From assembly GCA_947303755.1 (NCBI GenBank), contig CAMYZF010000036.1, positions 1 to 11,144 of the forward strand: a stretch of DNA of 11,144 nucleotides, given 5' to 3'. The notes under the pieces were generated by a model, which worked only from the letters and a program-made list of their open reading frames with translations, was not told the DNA's origin and did no database searches. The DNA is from an uncultured Erysipelotrichaceae bacterium. GTDB taxonomy: Bacteria > Bacillota_I > Bacilli_A > RFN20 > CAG-826. The position numbers were made by a program, and so were the translations under genes. Shown here one piece after another: positions 6,751 to 11,144 of the stretch (within the stretch, counting starts at the first letter, position 1; each line of letters begins with the position of its first letter).

Positions 6751-7470
6751 ATGCCAACACCACACAACGAAGCTAAAAAAGGCGAAATCGCCAAAGTCGT
6801 CTTAATGCCAGGAGATCCTAACCGCGCTTTATGGATTGCGGAGAATTTCCTCCACGACGTTAAATGCGTCAACAAAGTTCGTGGCAATTGCTGCTACACA
6901 GGCTTAACCAAAAACGGAAAAAGAATTTCCGTAATGTCTTCTGGAATGGGTCATCCATCCATTGGTATTTACTCATATGAATTATTCACCGAATATGATG
7001 TCGATGTCATCATTCGTGTCGGTACTTGTGGAGCTTATCAAGAAAACATTAACTTAAGAGATGTTTTATTGTGTGCTGGTAGTTCGACAGATTCTAACTA
7101 CGCTGCTCAATTCCATCTTAACGGAACATATTCTGCTTTAGCAGATTTTGAAGTCTTAATGACTGCTAGAGAAGTTTTGGAAGGAAAGAAATTCCCGTAT
7201 CATATGGGCAATATCTTCTCTGCTGATGTCTTCTATGATTTTGATAAAGAAACTTGGAAAAGATGGGCCAAACTCGGTGTGATGGGTGTTGAGATGGAAT
7301 CTTACGCTTTATATATCAATGCTGCCTATCTTAAAAAACGTGCGTTAACAATGTTAACCGTTACCGACCACTTCATCAAAAACGAAAGATTAACTGCCGA
7401 AGAAAGACAAATTGGTCTTCGTAACATGATTGAAGCGGCTATCTTAACTGCTGAAAAGTACGCCGAATGA
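6751..7470 (+). CDS. deoD: Purine-nucleoside phosphorylase, DeoD type
   Basis: The enzyme cleaves purine (deoxy)nucleosides with phosphate to a free base and (deoxy)ribose-1-phosphate in the cytoplasm, for purine salvage. The 239-residue length equals that of the E. coli hexameric enzyme, and the sequence aligns along its whole length. Visible active-site features are H5 in MPTPH, the phosphate-binding MPGDP loop (19-23) with R25, R44 in VRG, IIRVGTCGA near 88-96, VEMES with E181 and E183 for the ribose, and the catalytic Asp D206 in TVTDH, followed by TAEERQ. An AAAGGAG ribosome site (6737-6743) fits the ATG. It shares an operon with cdaA and the Nudix gene, and its TGA stop overlaps the next start by 4 nt. 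This is the only TGA stop in the window. Confidence 0.97.
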   Translation: MPTPHNEAKKGEIAKVVLMPGDPNRALWIAENFLHDVKCVNKVRGNCCYTGLTKNGKRISVMSSGMGHPSIGIYSYELFTEYDVDVIIRVGTCGAYQENINLRDVLLCAGSSTDSNYAAQFHLNGTYSALADFEVLMTAREVLEGKKFPYHMGNIFSADVFYDFDKETWKRWAKLGVMGVEMESYALYINAAYLKKRALTMLTVTDHFIKNERLTAEERQIGLRNMIEAAILTAEKYAE

Positions 7471-8123
7471 TCAACTTAAAAACTTATATTTCGGTTGGTC
7501 TTATTGTTCTATTTGTTGCTTTAGCAATATTATTGATTCTCGTAATATTGTTCATTGTTTTTTATCCAAAACTTAAAAAAGCCAAATTTGAAAAAGATTA
7601 CGTTTCAATTTATGGTAAGAAAATTTATCAATATGCACTGCATAATGATTTATATTTGATCAACGAATTAGAATTTAAAGGCAATGATGACCAAACTCTT
7701 AGAGTAAATCATCTTCTTTTTGGTACGAAATATATTTATTTGATTACTGATTATTTTCTTCCTGGAACAGTGGAAGCTAAATTTAATGATCGAAGTTTTA
7801 TTTACACTTCCTTAGATAAAAATCCTAAGAAAGTCTACATTGATAATTTATTTTTATCTTCGGATATCCTAACTAAAAAGGTCGCTTCTAATCTAGGATT
7901 AAATAGCAACTTATTTATTCCTCTTTCCATCGTCGATAACAACTGTGATTTTGGTAATTTAAAACTAAATGTTGGAGATAATTATATTGTTCATATTGCT
8001 GAATTTAAAAAGCTAATTGATTCTTTAGAATCAAGAAACGTTGCTCCACTTAATGATAATCAGCTTAAATACACCGTCAAAGACGTCAATAGATTAAATG
8101 AACGAAGAAAAGAAAGAAAATAG
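7467..8123 (+). CDS. Membrane-anchored NERD-like protein lacking nuclease residues
   Basis: The 218-residue protein has one strong N-terminal membrane span (about residues 8-33), then a basic linker and a soluble domain, probably cytoplasmic. I read the domain as a degenerate NERD (nuclease-related, PD-(D/E)XK-like) fold. LINELEF (64-70) matches the first NERD strand. RVNHLLF (79-85) aligns with the usual IDH motif but has N81 in place of Asp. IYLITDYFLPG (90-100) aligns with IFVIETKNxxG but has T94 for Glu and Y96 for Lys. The C-terminal pattern FIPLSIVDNN...IVHIAEFKKLI fits the end of NERD domains. If this is right, the catalytic triad is gone and it may act as a binding or scaffold module. 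The start overlaps the deoD stop by 4 nt (ATGA), so translation is coupled. The C-terminus is highly basic and overlaps the next gene. The family call is by pattern only. Confidence 0.6.
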   Translation: MINLKTYISVGLIVLFVALAILLILVILFIVFYPKLKKAKFEKDYVSIYGKKIYQYALHNDLYLINELEFKGNDDQTLRVNHLLFGTKYIYLITDYFLPGTVEAKFNDRSFIYTSLDKNPKKVYIDNLFLSSDILTKKVASNLGLNSNLFIPLSIVDNNCDFGNLKLNVGDNYIVHIAEFKKLIDSLESRNVAPLNDNQLKYTVKDVNRLNERRKERK

Positions 8124-9159
8124 CGTTGAGAGCAGCATATTTGCTCGATATAAGAAATACTTTTTTGAAAAGACTGGTCTAGTCTCATTTTTAACTTTGG
8201 CGATTGTGCTTTGTCTGACTTTAGCCTTTTTCTTTCCCTTTACATTGATTCTTACTGTTCCATTTATCCTTATTCCTTTGTTTTTAGGTTTTATTATCAT
8301 CAATTTCTTTTTGACGAGTGCTCCTGGAAAACCGCATTTTATTTTTAGAGGTTTTCTAGCCTATTATTCCCCTCCATTTTTTGGAATTTTTAGAATTATT
8401 TTGGGTTTAGTAAAAGCTTTTGGAGTGTATCTAATTTCCTCCATGATTATGATTATTATTTTGTTCTACTCAGTTGGAATGAAAGATCCTAATTTCTCAT
8501 CAATAGTAGGCAATATTATTCAAAACCCAAATAACGGTGATTTGCCAAAATTAATTCAAGAATTGCAGGTAAATTCATCTTTCATTTTAATTGAGGATAT
8601 TAGCGTTATTGTCTCGTTTGGGCTCGCTAGTTATATGTTTGTTCATCATGTTTTAGTGCAATCATTTAAGATCCATTTCAACTTTATCGATAACAACATA
8701 AAACCTGCCGGAGCGGTTAACCTAATTCATAGAGGCGCTTTTAAATATTTCCGCAAAGATTTTTATCGAGATTATTACTCAACGATTTGGTATATGATCA
8801 CCCTTTTTGTGGGAGGTTATGTTGCAGGAGTGTTCCTTGGGTATTTCGTTCTACATTTTGATGGGATGCAATCAAGTATAGTTGGCTTATTTTTCGCGGT
8901 TATCCTTTCGATATATTTTCTTCCTGTTTTATTCGACACATTTGCACTCATGTTTTCAATCAACGTTATTTACTACTACAAAAGTATGATTTCTCTTCCT
9001 AATGAAGTGCTTAATCTATATGGAATCCAAATGTCTTTGAAACAGAAGAACGATTTAAAGGTATCTGTCGAGACAATGGAAGCGATGATTAAAGAGTTTG
9101 AGGAAGAGGAAAAAGCTAAGAAAACCAAAGCCTCAAAAGATAACGAAGATAAAAAATAA
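8098..9159 (+). CDS. Unrecognised polytopic membrane protein with charged C-terminal tail
   Basis: I do not recognise this 353-residue protein. It has about six hydrophobic segments, near residues 28-50, 53-72, 95-127, 160-187, 225-252 and 258-295, with a short charged N-terminus. The region between the fourth and fifth segments is basic (HRGAFKYFRKDFYRDYY). After about residue 310 it turns into a charged, probably helical or coiled-coil tail ending in a Lys/Asp/Glu-rich stretch (EEEEKAKK). The only reasonable start is ATG 8098, which lies inside the previous gene, giving a 26-nt overlap and no visible ribosome site; translation is therefore likely coupled to the NERD-like gene, and the two products may form a complex. 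A permease, a membrane scaffold, or a partner that recruits the NERD-like domain are all possible. I assign no function. Confidence 0.8.
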   Translation: MNEEKKENSVESSIFARYKKYFFEKTGLVSFLTLAIVLCLTLAFFFPFTLILTVPFILIPLFLGFIIINFFLTSAPGKPHFIFRGFLAYYSPPFFGIFRIILGLVKAFGVYLISSMIMIIILFYSVGMKDPNFSSIVGNIIQNPNNGDLPKLIQELQVNSSFILIEDISVIVSFGLASYMFVHHVLVQSFKIHFNFIDNNIKPAGAVNLIHRGAFKYFRKDFYRDYYSTIWYMITLFVGGYVAGVFLGYFVLHFDGMQSSIVGLFFAVILSIYFLPVLFDTFALMFSINVIYYYKSMISLPNEVLNLYGIQMSLKQKNDLKVSVETMEAMIKEFEEEEKAKKTKASKDNEDKK

Positions 9160-9179
9160 AAAACAGTGCATAGCACTGT
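9153..9179 (-). terminator. Terminator of tRNA-Gly(GCC), minus strand
   Basis: The perfect 7-bp stem ACAGTGC-ATA-GCACTGT (9163-9179) lies 10 nt past the tRNA 3' end. Read on the minus strand it is followed by a T run, so it is best as the tRNA terminator. On the plus strand the following bases are ATTAATC, a poor U tract, so it would be a weak stop for the cdaA operon. The T run overlaps the stop codon of the upstream membrane protein gene. Confidence 0.8.
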
Positions 9180-9189
9180 ATTAATCAAA

Positions 9190-9263
9190 TGGAGCAGATG
9201 ACGGGAATCGAACCCGCATAACTACCTTGGCAAGGTAGTGTTCTACCACTGAACTACATCTGC
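9190..9263 (-). tRNA. tRNA-Gly, anticodon GCC
   Basis: Read on the minus strand, GCAGATG pairs perfectly with CATCTGC. The D arm is GTTC-AGTGGTA-GAAC. The anticodon arm is CTACC-TTGCCAA-GGTAG, fully paired, giving anticodon GCC for GGC and GGU. The T arm is GCGGG-TTCGATT-CCCGT, with discriminator T and an encoded CCA. It is 74 nt long, like tRNA-Gly(CCC) at 92-165, and has the same D loop and T arm. It converges on the cdaA operon and diverges from gltX. Confidence 0.97.
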
Positions 9264-9271
9264 ATTTCAGC

Positions 9272-9299
9272 GTGATTATTATATAAAATGTAGTATAAT
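9272..9299 (+). promoter_or_regulatory. Promoter of gltX-tRNA-Glu
   Basis: A perfect TATAAT lies at 9294-9299, with a weak -35 candidate GTGATT at 9272-9277 and a 16-nt spacer. The start would be near 9306, only about 12 nt before the gltX ATG. The -10 lies inside the spacer of the minus-strand tRNA-Gly promoter, and the -35 candidate abuts and lies just downstream of that promoter's -10, so RNA polymerase could hardly occupy both at once. Confidence 0.6.
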
Positions 9300-9306
9300 A
9301 CTTCAA
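9278..9306 (-). promoter_or_regulatory. Promoter of tRNA-Gly(GCC), minus strand
   Basis: On the minus strand, TTGAAG (9306-9301, a 4/6 -35 match) is followed after exactly 17 nt by a perfect TATAAT (9283-9278). Transcription would start near 9271, about 8 nt before the mature tRNA 5' end. It overlaps the oppositely directed gltX promoter. Confidence 0.75.
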
Positions 9307-9317
9307 GACAAAAAAAT

Positions 9318-10988
9318 ATGACTATGAATAAGTACGAAGAATTAGCTAATTATATTTTCCCAGACGTAAGCGAAACGATCGCTGATTTAGAGAAAAAATA
9401 TCCAAATCGCAACCTTCCAAGTAATGCGGAAGTGACTAGATTTGCTCCATCACCAACTGGATTTTTGCATCTTGGTTCTTTATTTACATCTTTAGTCGCT
9501 AATAAAGTGGCGAAAGACAGTAATGGTGTTTTCTATCTTAGACTTGAAGATACCGATACCAAAAGAGAAGTTGAGGGTAGTGGAGAAGAATTAGTTAAAC
9601 AACTCTCATATTTTAATGTCGCTCCTGAAGAAGGTTATTTAGGTAATCACGATGTTGGCGAATATGGCCCTTACCGTCAAAGCGAAAGAGAACATATCTA
9701 CCGCATTTGTATTAAAGAATTGATGCTCAAGGGTAGAGCCTATCCTTGTTTTTGCTCTGCTCAAGAACTCGAAGAGACAAGAGAAATTCAAGAAGCTAAC
9801 AAAGAAATTCCTGGTTATTATGGTGACTACGCAATTTGCCGTACCATTGAACCAAGCGAAGCACTTTTAAGAATCAAAGCTGGAGAACCATACGTTATCC
9901 GTTTCCGTTCAATGGGCAATCATAACAACAAAGTTGTTTTCCATGATGAAATCCGTGGTGATATCTCTATTGCCGAAAACGATATGGATATCGTCATCAT
10001 GAAATCGGATGGACTTCCAACCTATCACTTTGCTCATGCAGTTGATGATCATTTTATGAGAACCACAACTGTTATTAGAGGTGAAGAGTGGATTTCTAGT
10101 GCACCAATTCACTTAGAATTATTCGAAACATTAGGATTTAAGACTCCTAGATACGCACATCTTCCAGTTATCATGAAACTTGATAACGGAAATAAACGTA
10201 AACTTTCTAAAAGAAAAGATCCAGAAGCAAGCGTGTCTCACTTCATTGAAGGCGGCTATCCTGCTGAATCTTTAAAAGCATACTTGATGAGTATTGCTAA
10301 CTCAAACTTTGAAGAATGGACAGCAGAAAATAAATGCTATGACATTGATAAATTCACTTTCTCCTTTGAGAAAATGTCTTTAGATGGCGTTTTATTCGAT
10401 CAAGCTAAATTAGATTTCTTCTCTAAAGAAGTTATTGCTTTATTTAGCGCAGAAGATTTTTATAACCGTTTAGTGGAATGGTCAAAAGATTTTGATCATG
10501 TTTTACATGAACATCTTGTTAACAACAAAGAAAAATCTATCAAGGCTCTTAACATCGAACGTGGTGGAGAGAAAGCCCGTAAAGACTTCGTCTGCTACAA
10601 AGATGTTTATCCAATCATTGGTTTCTTCTATGAAGATAGATATTTAGAAATCATTAAGAATGGTTATCCATTCAATGAAAAAATTGATAAGAAAGTTATC
10701 ATTGATTTACTTTCTGACTTTGCTAAAACCAATGATTACTCTTTAGCGAACGATGTTTGGTTTAACAGTGTTAAAGAATTAGGTATTAGACATAAATTTG
10801 CTGAATCCGGAAAACTTTATAAACAAAATCCAGAAGCATATTTAGGACACGTTGGTGATGTCGCTGAAATTATTCGTGTTGCCTTAGTGGGCGCGAAGAA
10901 TTCGCCAAACCTCCACTCAGTCTTACAAATCTTAGGTAAGGATGAAGTGAATAAGCGTATCAAACTCGCTATTGAATATTTAAATTAA
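9318..10988 (+). CDS. gltX: Glutamyl-tRNA synthetase
   Basis: This class I synthetase charges tRNA-Glu with glutamate in the cytoplasm using ATP. At 556 residues it belongs to the longer GluRS type found in clostridia and relatives; the common bacterial form is about 470-490. TRFAPSPTGFLHLGSL carries the HIGH-type motif as HLGS (51-54). LEDTD and GPYRQSER follow in the catalytic core, and the KMSKS-type motif is KLSKR at 295-299 (followed by KDPEASVSHF). The C-terminal part is the anticodon-binding helical region. The start may be ATG 9318 or ATG 9324; neither has a Shine-Dalgarno, and the predicted leader is only about 12 nt. A tRNA-Glu gene follows after 20 nt with no terminator between, so the two are probably one transcript. 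Whether it also mischarges tRNA-Gln cannot be told from the sequence. Confidence 0.96.
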   Translation: MTMNKYEELANYIFPDVSETIADLEKKYPNRNLPSNAEVTRFAPSPTGFLHLGSLFTSLVANKVAKDSNGVFYLRLEDTDTKREVEGSGEELVKQLSYFNVAPEEGYLGNHDVGEYGPYRQSEREHIYRICIKELMLKGRAYPCFCSAQELEETREIQEANKEIPGYYGDYAICRTIEPSEALLRIKAGEPYVIRFRSMGNHNNKVVFHDEIRGDISIAENDMDIVIMKSDGLPTYHFAHAVDDHFMRTTTVIRGEEWISSAPIHLELFETLGFKTPRYAHLPVIMKLDNGNKRKLSKRKDPEASVSHFIEGGYPAESLKAYLMSIANSNFEEWTAENKCYDIDKFTFSFEKMSLDGVLFDQAKLDFFSKEVIALFSAEDFYNRLVEWSKDFDHVLHEHLVNNKEKSIKALNIERGGEKARKDFVCYKDVYPIIGFFYEDRYLEIIKNGYPFNEKIDKKVIIDLLSDFAKTNDYSLANDVWFNSVKELGIRHKFAESGKLYKQNPEAYLGHVGDVAEIIRVALVGAKNSPNLHSVLQILGKDEVNKRIKLAIEYLN

Positions 10989-11008
10989 ACTTGTTTAAAT
11001 ATCTTCAC

Positions 11009-11083
11009 GGCCCTATGGTCAAGCGGCTAAGACGAAACCCTCTCAAGGTTTAATCGAGAGTTCGATTCTCTCTAGGGTCACCA
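11009..11083 (+). tRNA. tRNA-Glu, anticodon CTC
   Basis: The acceptor stem GGCCCTA pairs with TAGGGTC with one G-T wobble. The D stem is GTC/GAC. The anticodon arm is AAACC-CTCTCAA-GGTTT, giving anticodon CTC, which reads GAG. The T arm GAGAG-TTCGATT-CTCTC is perfect, and an A discriminator and CCA are encoded. The U11-A24 pair and the 4-nt variable region fit known bacterial tRNA-Glu features. Genes in this window mostly use GAA for Glu, so this is the isoacceptor for the minor codon. It lies 20 nt behind gltX. Confidence 0.96.
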
Positions 11084-11093
11084 ATTGATCTGA

Positions 11094-11144
11094 AATTCCC
11101 CCCAAAAATTGGACAAAAATTTGTTACAATTTAGGGGGATTTTT
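11094..11144 (+). terminator. Probable terminator of gltX-tRNA-Glu, cut by the window edge
   Basis: A C run (11098-11103) pairs with GGGGG (11134-11138), with further pairing inside (ATTG/CAAT and ACAAA/TTTGT), making a long hairpin followed by ATTTTT at the end of the window. An extended -10 like TGTTACAAT also lies in the right arm, and the G run could serve as a ribosome site, so part of it may instead belong to a following gene that is not visible here. Confidence 0.6.

Noticed and set aside
7465..7480. TGA read as tryptophan (mycoplasma code 4)
   Set aside because: Trp codons in the conserved proteins are TGG, and the deoD TGA falls exactly at the expected protein end, overlapping the next start as ATGA.
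9909..10112. 67-codon minus-strand frame within gltX
   Set aside because: It is antisense to conserved GluRS core sequence and has no independent support.

Overview
The window looks like chromosomal DNA from a low-GC member of the Bacillota, most plausibly an uncultured, host-associated Bacilli or Mollicutes-related lineage. Evidence: A/T-rich codon choice, short U-tailed terminators, tight gene packing, a lipobox lipoprotein, a CdaA-type diadenylate cyclase, and a long-form GluRS that reads like clostridial versions. Every Trp I translated is TGG, and the stops are mostly TAA with one TAG and one TGA, which fits the standard bacterial code rather than mycoplasma code 4. This placement is inference from protein likeness, not a measured phylogeny. 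I see no phage, transposon, CRISPR array or defence cassette.

Layout. (1) 92-1606: tRNA-Gly(CCC) followed 10 nt later by an NCS2 uracil-type permease, ending in a strong terminator. (2) 1727-3415: a single-gene unit for a secreted lipoprotein with a Ser/Gly/His linker, a BIG2-like domain and a C11 (clostripain-like) cysteine protease domain. (3) 3506-5224: a single-gene unit for a cytoplasmic M3 zinc oligopeptidase. (4) 5353-9159: a five-gene operon of diadenylate cyclase cdaA, a Nudix hydrolase of the CDP-Chase/Nudix_N type, purine-nucleoside phosphorylase deoD, a membrane-anchored NERD-like protein that has lost its nuclease residues, and an unrecognised polytopic membrane protein. Gene junctions in this operon are +1 nt, 23 nt, -4 nt and -26 nt. 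(5) 9163-11144: tRNA-Gly(GCC) on the minus strand, promoters that overlap head to head with those of gltX, then gltX and tRNA-Glu(CUC) 20 nt behind it, and a hairpin at the window edge.

How the genes fit together. Two themes recur. One is nucleobase/nucleotide handling: uracil uptake, purine nucleoside phosphorolysis, Nudix hydrolysis and c-di-AMP synthesis. The other is translation supply: three tRNAs, each tied closely to a protein gene, including a GluRS gene cotranscribed with a tRNA that the enzyme charges. The parts I would look at twice are the tRNA-mRNA joints with no Shine-Dalgarno, the interlocked gltX/tRNA-Gly promoters, the degenerate NERD protein paired with an unknown membrane protein, and the cdaA gene sitting away from its usual cdaR-glmM partners. 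Nothing here is clearly a wholly new system; most genes are ordinary housekeeping.
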